49,551 nucleotides of DNA from Bacillota bacterium (GCA_040754315.1 JBFMCS010000056.1:1-49551), one strand, 5' to 3'; positions 36,124 to 45,108 are shown, counted from the first letter of the stretch. Numbers and translations are program-made. The notes: a model not told the origin generated them from the letters alone.

Positions 36124-36285
36124 GATACCTGAGAGATTGATGCCCCGGAGGGCAATTTCCCCTTTGGTGGCCCGATAACGGGCTCTCTCCAGAGTTCCGT
36201 CCCGGCACGATACCTTTGCCTGAGAGTTTCGGGTGGATGGCCTTGCTCCTTCGGCGCCCTCGCTTGGAGGGTCTCTCTCGTGCCA
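36121..36285 (-). promoter_or_regulatory. tandem glycine riboswitch upstream of gcvT
   Basis: Two aptamers read on the minus strand. The first runs from GGCACGAGAGAGACC to ACTCTCAGGCAAAGG with GCGCCGAAGGAGCAA between; the second runs from GGACGGAACTCTGGAGAG to ATCTCTCAGGTATCCGGAC with CACCAAAGGGG between. These are the conserved parts of the gcvT RNA element. Glycine binding should prevent formation of the downstream terminator and switch on the glycine cleavage operon. Confidence 0.93.
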
Positions 36286-36350
36286 ATCATCCGGACGTTA
36301 TTCGGTTTGGTTTCACCCTTTCGCCATAGGGTCCAAATCTCCTGCCCGTA

Positions 36351-36599
36351 CTATAGCCCTCTCTGGGACACGATTTCGCGGCCCTCCGGAGGCCGTCCTA
36401 GTTCTGGAACGAATACCCTGATCTCACACCATGGACACCGGAGGATATAGTCGCACTGTATCTCCCGGCGGGATACGGCCTTCTTTGTCTCGGAAGGTAC
36501 CCTTATGCCACACCATTCCAGGGACGCCTGCCGGCAACTAGGGCAGAGACCATGCCTCTCGAGAGTACCCTCATCCATGAGCATCCCGCCCATTGTCAT
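36351..36599 (-). CDS. small two-CxxC zinc-ribbon protein
   Basis: About 82 aa or a little shorter. Two cysteine pairs, CPSC near residue 19 and CPWC near 56, can form one zinc ribbon; the rest is charged and not recognisable. Several close ATGs (36599, 36593, 36578) compete as starts and none has a clear Shine-Dalgarno. Located between the PEP-type gene and the riboswitch. Stop is TAG. Function unknown. Confidence 0.5.
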   Translation of the reverse strand: MTMGGMLMDEGTLERHGLCPSCRQASLEWCGIRVPSETKKAVSRREIQCDYILRCPWCEIRVFVPELGRPPEGREIVSQRGL

Positions 36600-36715
36600 A
36601 TCCCAGCGCTCCGCTCGGTCACCGGGACAGGAACCGCTCTTTATTAAGAATTCTCCATCAAGCCCTGGAATCCTTTTTAATAATTCACTCCTTTGCTAAT
36701 CATTTCCCTTATCTC

Positions 36716-38422
36716 TCAACCCTCCACGACACTGCCTGTTACATCCTGGCCGTCCAGGTAAGCCGAGAAATCGCCCCTGTACAGACGGACAGCCTTGTGC
36801 CTGGTGGCGTCATGAGGGTGCTTTTGGAACCAATCGACGTTGAATACATTGCTCGGCCTGTTGTCGAAGACTGGCATGTAAAGGGTCCCGTCCAGCTCCA
36901 GATCTGCGAAGAAGTGCGTACCGTATGAGAGCTCCGGTGTGAAGCCGTGGTGACTTATGCCCATCTCCACCAGGAGCGCCGCGCCGGAAATCTCAGCGTA
37001 CTGGACAGGTACCCCTCGTGACGGATCGCTAGATCCCCACCGCCCGGGACCCACCAGTATGTACTTCTGCGGAAAGAGCTCTGCGTTCAGGCGCCCAATC
37101 TCGCGAGAGACCGCGTAGCGATCCATTGTGGTCCTGTATGCGTCGTGGTCTACGTAGACAAGGTTCCTAATCCCTTCCAGCACCCCGTTGGTCACCATCG
37201 TGTCCCCCCGGAGGATCAGTGTCTTTCCTGTGATGTCCGGTGTCTGTACCCGCCGGTACTCCTCGTAGCTGCTGAGGGGACGGGCCTGCACCAGGGAGAA
37301 GGACCCATCATCGGTCTCGAATGTGAACTTGATATCCACGGGGGTACCCATCTTCTTCTCCAGGGTTTCGAAGAGGAACCTCACCGTTGAGAAGAGGGCG
37401 GGCTGAAAGTGAGGAAGGCGGTGGAAGGTGAACACAAACCGGTAGTTGGGCCTGGGGCGTGGCAGGTCCAAACCTGGGATGTCCTGAAGTGCATTCTCCG
37501 CGGCATTGTAGATCTGGGCAAACGCGCGAAAGGCTCCATGGTAACCGGCAACCTCTGGCGCTGAGTTGATGTTGTATGACTCAAGCTGGCCCGAGGCCAA
37601 GGATAGGATATCGAAGGTCTCCTGGGAATACTTGGCTATCTCCTGGGGGTTTTGCCCTTCTGGCCTGAGTTTCAGGTTGCTCAAAGACAGGTTCCTGGCG
37701 TAACCCCGGCCCGTGCAGCGGGTACCCATTCCAAACACCAGCCGGACCACCCCGTCCTCCACCCGCACCCTGGGAGTCCACCTCCGGTAGTTCCTGGAGA
37801 AACCAACGCCGGAAATCTCAGGGTAGAAGGCATTCCACCTTCGCCGGCCCTGGAGACTCTGGATGATTACCGCCATCATTTCCCCATGGAGCCCGTGCCT
37901 CTTTCTGTACTGGGAGGCGCTAGGGTTGAAGGTGCTGGCGAACACCCTCTTGATGGAGGCCTCCAAGGCGTACAGCCGCTGGTCAATGTCTCCGGAATTG
38001 GGGATGAACTCGGTGAGATACTTCCCGGCAAAGGAGTACCTGACACTGTCCTCAAGGAGTGACGATGAGCGAATGGCCAGAGGGTAGTCCACGGTTTCCA
38101 GCAGGGCCCTCAGGTCACGCAGAAGGGAATCGGAAAGGTGGCCCCCCAAGAAGGCCCTCTCTACCCCATCGTAGGGAACGCCGCCCTCCACGAAGGGTAG
38201 GAGGCGGTTGGCCTCAATGAAGTCCTGGTACACCTCAGTGGACAGGTACCACGACTCCGGGATGATGACGGGGAGCCCGGCGCGGGGCGGGACATCCTCA
38301 AGGATCTCCCTGGCAAAGACCAGGCCCTTGGCCTTTCCCCCGATCTTGCCAGACCCAAAAGTGGCCTTCACGCAAGAGCCCACTTGGGCTGGCTCAAATC
38401 CAAGGAACCAAGACTTGGGCAC
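36716..38422 (-). CDS. PEP/pyruvate-binding (PPDK N-terminal) domain protein
   Basis: 568 aa. The N-terminal ATP-grasp domain of PEP synthase/pyruvate phosphate dikinase type is evident: GGKAKGLVFAREIL, LAIRSSSLLEDSVRYSFAGKYLTEF and MMAVIIQSLQGR, then VDIKFTFETDDGSFSLVQARPL. The phosphohistidine swivel motif and the PEP-binding barrel of complete PEP synthases are not present; instead a C-terminal region of about 200 residues follows (YILVGPGRWGSSDP). Stand-alone proteins of this layout occur in many anaerobes with unknown function. GTG start at 38422 behind GGGAGGTG. Confidence 0.8.
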   Translation of the reverse strand: MPKSWFLGFEPAQVGSCVKATFGSGKIGGKAKGLVFAREILEDVPPRAGLPVIIPESWYLSTEVYQDFIEANRLLPFVEGGVPYDGVERAFLGGHLSDSLLRDLRALLETVDYPLAIRSSSLLEDSVRYSFAGKYLTEFIPNSGDIDQRLYALEASIKRVFASTFNPSASQYRKRHGLHGEMMAVIIQSLQGRRRWNAFYPEISGVGFSRNYRRWTPRVRVEDGVVRLVFGMGTRCTGRGYARNLSLSNLKLRPEGQNPQEIAKYSQETFDILSLASGQLESYNINSAPEVAGYHGAFRAFAQIYNAAENALQDIPGLDLPRPRPNYRFVFTFHRLPHFQPALFSTVRFLFETLEKKMGTPVDIKFTFETDDGSFSLVQARPLSSYEEYRRVQTPDITGKTLILRGDTMVTNGVLEGIRNLVYVDHDAYRTTMDRYAVSREIGRLNAELFPQKYILVGPGRWGSSDPSRGVPVQYAEISGAALLVEMGISHHGFTPELSYGTHFFADLELDGTLYMPVFDNRPSNVFNVDWFQKHPHDATRHKAVRLYRGDFSAYLDGQDVTGSVVEG

Positions 38423-38510
38423 AGTAACGCACCTCCCGCAGATGCTCCCGAACCGGTGGATTCAACAGGTTCCGGGGATTTCCCTACCTTGACATCAAGT
38501 CCACGGGCAG

Positions 38511-38546
38511 ACAACGGTTGAGGGTCTCCTAGGGAACCCTCAACCG
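38511..38546 (-). terminator. terminator after mtbB
   Basis: Eleven-base stem CGGTTGAGGGT/ACCCTCAACCG (38536-38546 with 38515-38525) followed by TTGT on the minus strand, about 20 bases after the mtbB TAA. Strong hairpin, modest T-run. Confidence 0.75.
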
Positions 38547-38568
38547 GAAGAACGTGCCCGGGCCCACC

Positions 38569-39951
38569 TTAGCCCAGGAGAAGACGGCTCCGGTTAACGC
38601 AATTGATCTCAATTCCCAGTAGCTTTGATATCTGGAACTTAGCCTCCAGGCCCCTGGCGTACCCGTGCACCGAGCTCACCAGCCCCAGGTTCAGTTCCCT
38701 TCTCACGTCGTTCATGACGGCCTCGTCGGTGAGGTCCCTGATACTCACCTTGAGCCTGCTGGCCACGTACTCCTTGGCCTCCCCCAGCTTCACGCCGCGA
38801 GCCATCTGCATCCGGGCTACCAGATCTCCAGCGGCCCGGACTCCGCCCATACCCGCAGCCATTGAGTGAGTTATCGCCATTCCCAAGGGATCCCCCATGC
38901 CTACCTACAGCCCATCCATGCCTCCGATTTCAGCCAGGGCCACCGACACCCTGGAGACAGCGTCAGGGCAGGGAACTTCGTGCATGGGGATCCCTCCGAC
39001 ACCCATCCCCACGTTGGCGTGGACTGGGATGCTAGCCGCCGAAATACAGGCCTTGGTGTAGGTGACTGCCCTGGAGAGGTTCCATGCCAGGGACTTGGAG
39101 GTGTTGGTGTTGATGGCCGGGCCGAAGATGGTGCCACCTGCCTTCTCCACCAGCTTCACCTGCTCGTGGGGGCGGAGCCCTGCCAGGCGCACACCCTCGT
39201 AAAAGAGTTCCCCGTGCATGCCCAGGACCGTCTCTCCAGCCATCCCCACCTCGATGCACATGCCCGGGTATGTCTTCTTCAGGGTTTCCACGGCCCTTAG
39301 GGTTGCCAGGAAGTCACCGTCCCCGGCGGCCCCCGTGGTATCGAAGTTCACCCCGTCAGCCCCAGCCTCATACATGCGCAAGGCCACGTACACCATGTCC
39401 TTAATCGCCAGTTCCACGGTTTCCTCCGTGCATTGCCTGGCCTCGGCTATCCTACCCTGCGGGAGGAGTTCCGCCGGGTTAGACACTGGGCCGTCAGGCT
39501 GAGTGTAAAGGCCCAGGTTGGGCATGGCTCCGTAGAACAGGGGCAGGACTGTGCAGCGCAGCGCATCCTCCATGTCGTGCTGTTCTTCGTGGACTATCGG
39601 TTTCACAGGCTTATAGCTGTAGTCCAAGTGTGAGAGTTCTCCCGTATCGGCACCCATGAGTCTCTCGTAGATCTGCAGGGATGAAACCCTGCCCGAGGGA
39701 ATCCCCAGGCGCATTATCTTGTTGGTGCCCCCGTCATAGGTGAGCACAACCTCCTTGCCCCGCTCCACGCAAACGAACTTGGCCGGCATAGTGCAAATCT
39801 CGTAGAGCCTGGCCATGTCATCCTCTGTTAGCGGAGGGATCCGGCCCTTGACGGCGGCATCCTCGGTACCTGCCCGGATATCACTGGCAATTTCCTCTGC
39901 GGTCATTTCCCCAAGGTACCCGTCGCCCATCCTTATGGTTATCATTCCCAT
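38569..39951 (-). CDS. mtbB: dimethylamine:corrinoid methyltransferase MtbB with in-frame TAG (pyrrolysine)
   Basis: Read through one TAG (38907-38905, codon 349) the frame gives 460 aa and ends in TAA. The family is unmistakable: ELGHIDYSYKPVKPIV is close to the archaeal text (here ELSHLDYSYKPVKPIV), as are LFYGAMPNLGLYTQPDGP, GADGVNFDTTGAAGDGDF, GPAINTNTSKSLAWNL and NVGMGVGGIPMHE. The TAG lies in GGMDGL-TAG-VGMGDPLGM, where Methanosarcina MtbB carries pyrrolysine in the active site. Downstream, RAAGDLVARM and GEAKEYVASRL complete the C-terminus. Transfers a methyl group from dimethylamine to the MtbC corrinoid protein. A strong sigma54-type site precedes it. Requires pyrrolysine genes elsewhere; termination at the TAG would remove the active site. 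Confidence 0.95.
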
Positions 39952-40069
39952 CCGTTCCCACGCGACCTCCCTTCTTTATTCGATCACTGCTATAACGATG
40001 CTGGGTTTGTGTAGCCTGGATAGAGCCCGTCAATACAGGACCCTTGAAGGAGCGTTATCAACCGTCGCA

Positions 40070-40085
40070 TGCAAGAACCGTACCA
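40070..40085 (-). promoter_or_regulatory. sigma54 promoter of mtbB
   Basis: Minus strand TGGTACG-GTTC-TTGCA, one base off the consensus TGGCACG-N4-TTGCW, with the GG and GC at exact spacing. Transcription would start near 40058, about 107 bases before the mtbB ATG. A sigma54 activator gene is divergent next door. Confidence 0.75.
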
Positions 40086-40180
40086 GGGGCGATTGGCACT
40101 GTGCGGCACCCTAGATCCTGGCTTCGAGCCCGCAGGGCGGAATCCTCCTCATCCTCGCTAGGCCGCGCCACCTGCTGGAA

Positions 40181-40198
40181 GAATGCATCCTTGCATTC
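40181..40198. promoter_or_regulatory. palindromic activator site (UAS) for the mtb genes
   Basis: Perfect inverted repeat GAATGCA-TCCT-TGCATTC. It lies about 100-115 bp upstream of the mtbB -24 element and 75 bp upstream of the activator gene, the normal place for an enhancer-binding protein. Two related sites occur upstream of mtbC, which supports a shared regulator. Confidence 0.65.
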
Positions 40199-40271
40199 CC
40201 CAACTGAGGGAGGCAGGAGAACCCCTGTCAAGGACGAAGGTTCAGGTGATGCAGATGGCGCAAGGGGGATA

Positions 40272-42317
40272 ATGATGCTCAGGTTGGAGGGCTTCGTTCA
40301 CAGCGCTACCATTCTCCCGGGTTCTATTCCCACAGCACAGGCCAGGAGCCTCTCTCAGGGACAGAGCGCGGTCCTCGTAGAGCATGGCGGCGTGTACGGC
40401 GTGGTTTTCCCGTCTGCGCTGGAAGTCTCTAGGGGTGCATTGTCCGATCAGGTAGAGTGGTGTGGCACCGTGGATCTTGAGGCAGACCCCGCGAGCGTTG
40501 CCGCTCTCGGCTCTGACATGGCAGTGGTATTGGCTGGTGGCCAGCCCCTCGGATACCTGGTAGTCCGGGAGGTGCTCACGGCACTTTTCCAGGAGGAGCG
40601 TTCCCGCGCTGAGCACTTGACCTCCGTCATGGACGCAACCCCTGCCGCCATTGTGGCCGTGGATGCCGAGGGGCGCATCACCCTGGCGAATCCCGCTGCC
40701 CGAAGGCTCGCAGGCCGGAAGAGATGCCTCCTTGGCTGCCCTCCCGATGGCATTTTGGGAGAATCCAACATCCAGGTGGTGGCGAAGACAGGGGCACCAC
40801 AGCGCAACCGTAAACTGAGCATAGGGCCGAAGACCATTATGGCGAGTAGCCAGCCGCTGGGAAGGAAGGAGGGCGCCGTGGCTGTGCTCCAGGAGGTTGA
40901 TACCGAGGCGCTCTCAGAGGAAATCCGGACCGCAAGGGAAATGAACCGTGAGATGGAAGCCATTTTCGAGTCGGTGAGAGATGAGATCTTCGTCACCGAT
41001 GGAGACGGTGTGTGCCTGAGGGCGAACTCCGCCTCGGCAACGATGTGCGGTGTAAACCCGGAGGACCTGGTGGGCAAGAGAGTCACCGACCTGGAGAGGA
41101 GCGGCATATTCCACCCTAGCAGCGTGATGCTGGCTATCAAGGAGAAACGTCCCGTGACAGTCCTCCAGACAGTCAAGGGGGGAAAGAAGGTACTGGCCAC
41201 GTCCACTCCCGTTCTGGACCCTGAGGGCAAGATATTCCGGGTGGTGTGCAACTCCCAGGACATAACCGAGCTCAACCGGCTCAAGACGCTCCTGGAGGAA
41301 CGAGAGGAACAGATGCGCCGTTACGCCACGGAGATAGAGGCGCTGAGAATGGAGCGGATGTCACGCCACCTGGTGTTTAGGAGCAGCGCCATGGAGAGGG
41401 TGTACCAGCTGGCAGCCAGGGTCGCTCAGGTGGACTCCACGGTGCTAGTGACCGGGGAGTCAGGCGTAGGGAAGCAAGTGGTAGCGGAGACAATCCACCG
41501 GATGAGCAAGCGAAGCGAGGGCCCGTTTGTAACGGTTTGCTGCGGCGCCATCCCTGAGAACCTTCTGGAATCGGAGCTCTTCGGGTACGAGGCGGGTGCA
41601 TTCACCGGGGCATTACGCGAGGGAAAACCTGGGACAATTGAGGTATCCCACGGCGGCACGCTGTTCCTGGATGAGATAGGGGACCTGCCCCTCAGCCTCC
41701 AAGTCAAAATCCTGCACTTCCTCCAGAACAAGCAGATCGTCAGGGTCGGGGGCACCAAGACCCGCAATGTGGACACACGCGTCCTGGCCGCCACCAACCT
41801 GGACCTGCGGTCAATGGTGGATAAGAGAGAGTTCCGGGAGGACCTCTACTACCGCCTGAACGTTGTGCCAATCACCATTCCCCCCCTTCGTGACAGGAGG
41901 GAGGACATACCCATACTGGTGTCTCACTTCCTCTCCCGCTATAACGAGAGGTACGGTTTGGACAAGCGCATATCGCCTGATACCCTGAACTTGCTGGTAG
42001 AATATGATTGGCACGGCAATGTCCGGGAGCTGGAGAACATGGTGGAGAGACTGGTGGTCACGGTGGAGGCATCCATCATAACCCCTGGCCACGTGCCTAA
42101 AGGCATCCTGAAGGGTTCCGCCAGAGGGCGGCCGGTAACTGTATCTGCTATGATGCCCCTGAAGGAGGCCATTGAAGAGGTGGAGTGCCAGCTCATCGAG
42201 AAGGCCTACTCGCGGTTTGGGAACACCTACAAGATGGCGGAAGTCCTCGGGGTGAACCAGTCTACCATCGTCAGGAAGATGCACAAGTATATCAAGCCTC
42301 TGGCCATAAGACACTGA
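40272..42317 (+). CDS. PAS-domain sigma54-dependent transcription activator
   Basis: 681 aa. The ATG at 40272 follows AAGGGGG; a long in-frame extension upstream crosses the mtbB promoter and is not coding. Order: N-terminal region of about 110 residues, PAS (about 115-215), PAS (about 227-335), AAA+ domain with Walker A GESGVGK (395-401), the sigma54 contact loop GAFTGA (442-447) and Walker B GGTLFLDE (461-468), then a Fis-type helix-turn-helix near 650-675. It lies divergent from mtbB and convergent to the hydantoinase-like gene. It likely binds the GAATGCA palindromes and switches on mtbB and mtbC with sigma54 when methylamines are present; the signal sensed by the PAS domains is unknown. 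Confidence 0.93.
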   Translation: MMLRLEGFVHSATILPGSIPTAQARSLSQGQSAVLVEHGGVYGVVFPSALEVSRGALSDQVEWCGTVDLEADPASVAALGSDMAVVLAGGQPLGYLVVREVLTALFQEERSRAEHLTSVMDATPAAIVAVDAEGRITLANPAARRLAGRKRCLLGCPPDGILGESNIQVVAKTGAPQRNRKLSIGPKTIMASSQPLGRKEGAVAVLQEVDTEALSEEIRTAREMNREMEAIFESVRDEIFVTDGDGVCLRANSASATMCGVNPEDLVGKRVTDLERSGIFHPSSVMLAIKEKRPVTVLQTVKGGKKVLATSTPVLDPEGKIFRVVCNSQDITELNRLKTLLEEREEQMRRYATEIEALRMERMSRHLVFRSSAMERVYQLAARVAQVDSTVLVTGESGVGKQVVAETIHRMSKRSEGPFVTVCCGAIPENLLESELFGYEAGAFTGALREGKPGTIEVSHGGTLFLDEIGDLPLSLQVKILHFLQNKQIVRVGGTKTRNVDTRVLAATNLDLRSMVDKREFREDLYYRLNVVPITIPPLRDRREDIPILVSHFLSRYNERYGLDKRISPDTLNLLVEYDWHGNVRELENMVERLVVTVEASIITPGHVPKGILKGSARGRPVTVSAMMPLKEAIEEVECQLIEKAYSRFGNTYKMAEVLGVNQSTIVRKMHKYIKPLAIRH

Positions 42318-42327
42318 GCGGAGCGCT

Positions 42328-44292
42328 TCAGAAGGGGGGTCTTCCCATGGCCGTCAAGGTAATGGACCACTGCACGAATACGCTGCCCCCAGTGCCTGTC
42401 CTGAACACGCACTCGTCCTCATCTTCCATCTCCACGGCGGGTTCTGGGGCCCCCGCGGCGATGGCCAGGTCCTTCACGTAGCGGCGTCCCTGCTCGATGG
42501 GCGTAGGCCTTGGCCTCTGCCAGTCCCTGCACAGCATTCCTACCCCAGGGACCGTGCACCCAGAAGTCCCCCTCCCATGTCCCCTGCTGCACCAAGACCT
42601 GGACCCTCTCGATTACGTTGGCAAAGACTGCGCCAGCTGCCCCTGCCACTGAAGCGTCACTGGGGATTTCCAAGTGGGCGTGGAGTTTCTGGGCAATCCG
42701 GGGGAAGTAGGCGGATACTGGGGCCCCTATGGCCACAAGGGGTAACCTGGGGGCTATCTCGAAGGCCAGATCCCCCCTGCCATCATCCTTGAGAGCCCTG
42801 GACAGTAGCAGTGCCGTGGAAGGACACGCCTGGAGGTCGGAAGCCTCCTGGCCAAGCTCATCGGAAAGCAGCTTATAGCAGTGGTGGGACGCCATCTTCC
42901 GGGCAACCTCATCCAGGATTACTTCGCACAGGTCCTCCGGGCTGACACGGAACCGCTTGGCCTGCAGGGATACCCCGAGCCGGGCCGCCTCTACTGACCA
43001 TGGGCAGTATTTGTTTGTCACGTGGAGCACATCCGTGGGGGTTAGCGATGCCCTGGCAAGGTAGCCCAGGCGCACCAGCCGGTCAAAGGGCAAAAGATCA
43101 GCATCCTTGAAAAAGGCCCGGCTGAGCCTGTACATTGACTTGGGCCCTTCACCCAGGACAGACAGGAGTTCCTCCTCTTCGGGGGTAAGCGCAATACCGG
43201 GCTTTGCCAGTTTCCACAGGAACTCGGTGGGCTGGTGCAGGGCGGGGCTTTAGCCAGGGTCCTGGGCTATAATCCTGAGTTCCTCCTCTACCCCGGAGTC
43301 CTGGCAGCCCATAAAGGAAAGCGGCATCGCCCTGCGAGGCCCTATCTCCAGGGCTCCCTTCCTGCTAAGCCAGATCTCGCTGTCCCCGCCAAGACCTATG
43401 GTATGGATATCAGCTGCCCTCACCCGGGTGCGCCAGCCGCCTATGACAGCTCCATCTGGGTTTACCTTAGGCTTTCCCTTCTTGACCACACCCAGGTCTG
43501 AGGTAGTACCGCCTATGTCTACTACAATGGCATCCCCCTGACCGGTAAGGTGTACGCCCCCCACCATGCTGGCGGCAGGCCCCGAGAGTACTGTCTCGAT
43601 GGGTTTCTCCCTGGCCGTTGCCGCGTTCATGGGGCTTCCGTCCCCACGTACTATCATCAAGGGCGCGCGGATCCCCATCTCCCCAAGAGCAGCCTCAACG
43701 GCCTGGACTAGCCGGTCTAGCACGGGAATCAGCGCTGCGTTCAAGCAAGCGGTGATGGACCGTCCTGGAAGCCCAGCCGTATGGTGAGGTCACACCCGCA
43801 CACCACTGGACGGGGGCAGATAGAGGCAATTATGGACTTGATCTCTTTTTCGTGAGAGGGGTTTCTCACACTCATGTACCCGGACACCGCGAAGGCCTCA
43901 ACCACGCTTGCCATCTCTAGCACCTCGCTGGCGGCGGCATCGCGGTCAAGGGGCTCGACCTCTTCCCCGTGGACATCATGGGCACCAGGGATGACCCTGA
44001 CAACGTCAGTGGGGAGATCGTTTCGAAGTGGCTTACCCAGGAGAAGAAGGCCAACCTTGCCACCCTTCCCCTCCACCACACTGTTTGTGGCCAGGGTGGT
44101 GGACAGAGATACCATCCGCACCGAAGATGGGGCAGGAATCTGAAGGCAGCGGATGCAGTCGAGTATGCCGTTGAGCAGGTTGCCATGAGTGGTGAAGGAT
44201 TTGGCCTTGGACAGAATGGTCTTACCGGCAAAGTCAAAGAGCACACCATCGGTATAGGTGCCCCCAGTGTCAATCCCCAAGCCTAGATTCAC
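42328..44292 (-). pseudogene. hydantoinase/oxoprolinase-family (HyuA-like) ATPase, broken
   Basis: Starts with a good GTG at 44292 (LGIDTGGTYTDGVLFD, the phosphate-binding N-terminus of the ASKHA-type fold). Frame one ends at 43741, but the protein clearly goes on in another frame (ITACLNAALIPVLDRL), so there is a frameshift near 43765. An in-frame TAA at 43252-43250 follows (QDPG-TAA-SPALHQPTEFL). A second frameshift near 42510 moves into the last 60 residues (IEQGRRYVKDLAIAAG to the TGA at 42330). Three lesions make it a pseudogene unless assembly errors are involved. Such ATPases often accompany corrinoid methyltransferases and may help activate the corrinoid. Probably in one unit with mtbC. 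Confidence 0.8.
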
Positions 44293-44391
44293 ATATCAAG
44301 CCCCCTGTGATATGGAGGCAGGCCTGGGGCCTCGCCTCCGGCGGTAACCGTGCCAGGGACTTTAGCTCCCCGGATGATCTGCTCTAGAGCC

Positions 44392-45054
44392 CTATGCCTT
44401 GCCAACCAGTCTCCTGGCCTCTCTCACCGCCGCCGTCGCATCGGGCGCGTAGGAGTCGGCCCCGATCTTGTCTGCCCAGCCTTGAGTAATGGGGGCGCCA
44501 CCAACCATCACCTTAATGCCCTTTCTCAATCCTTCCTCCTCCAGGGTGTCCATGACCTCCTTCTGGCGGCCCACAGTGGTGGTAAGCAATGCCGACATAC
44601 CAACTATGCCGGCACCGGATCCCTTGATGGCGTCTATGAACCTTTCCGTCTTCACGTCTACTCCCAGATCTATGACGTCGAAGCCCGCAGCCTTCAGCAT
44701 CATCCTAACTATATTCTTGCCTATTTCGTGAATGTCGCCGGCCACTGTTCCCAGGATAATCGTGCCCAGGGGTTCACGCTTCTGCTTCTTCTCCAGGAGG
44801 AGCGGCTCAAGGATCTGGATCCCCGCCTCCATGGCCTCCGCGCCAAGGATCATGTCAGGAAGGAAGTACTCGCCCTTCTCGAACTTGGCACCCACTGCCT
44901 CGACGCCTGGGGTCAGGCCCCAGTCGATTATCTCCAGGGGATCGATGCCGGACTTCAGTCCCTCTTCCACCCATTGGGTTACCTCGGAAGCCTCGCCTTC
45001 GATAACGCCCTCCTGGATCTTCTTAAGCAACGCTGCCTTGTCCACGAGTGTCAC
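44392..45054 (-). CDS. mtbC: MtbC/MttC-type corrinoid (B12-binding) methyl carrier protein
   Basis: 220 aa. N-terminal helical cap domain (LKSGIDPLEIIDWGLTPGVEAVG, EGEYFLPDMILGAEAM-type text) then the Rossmann B12 domain with the lower-ligand histidine in GDIHEIGKNI, followed by MSALLTTTVG and VMVGGAPITQGWADKIGAD. It accepts the methyl group from MtbB. The GTG at 45054 is close to its Shine-Dalgarno; a GTG at 45045 is better spaced from AAGGAGTG. TAG stop. The name is by function with the MtbB nearby; it could equally serve trimethylamine (MttC). Confidence 0.9.
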   Translation of the reverse strand: MTLVDKAALLKKIQEGVIEGEASEVTQWVEEGLKSGIDPLEIIDWGLTPGVEAVGAKFEKGEYFLPDMILGAEAMEAGIQILEPLLLEKKQKREPLGTIILGTVAGDIHEIGKNIVRMMLKAAGFDVIDLGVDVKTERFIDAIKGSGAGIVGMSALLTTTVGRQKEVMDTLEEEGLRKGIKVMVGGAPITQGWADKIGADSYAPDATAAVREARRLVGKA

Positions 45055-45108
45055 TCCTTACTGCCTTATTTTCCCCTAATGATGAGGCCCACAGCGCCCA
45101 AGCCGCGC

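Noticed and set aside
40090-40110. Plus-strand TGGCAC near 40096 as a sigma54 promoter for the activator
   Set aside because: The base at -12 would be GGCAC rather than TTGC. Only the -24 half fits.
40044-40271. 76-codon N-terminal extension of the sigma54 activator
   Set aside because: It covers the mtbB promoter and palindrome, has no domain and no ribosome site, whereas ATG 40272 has AAGGGGG.
42328-44292. Recoding (programmed frameshifting) as the explanation for the hydantoinase-like gene
   Set aside because: Two shifts plus a TAA with no slippery site or structure that I could see; decay or assembly error is simpler.
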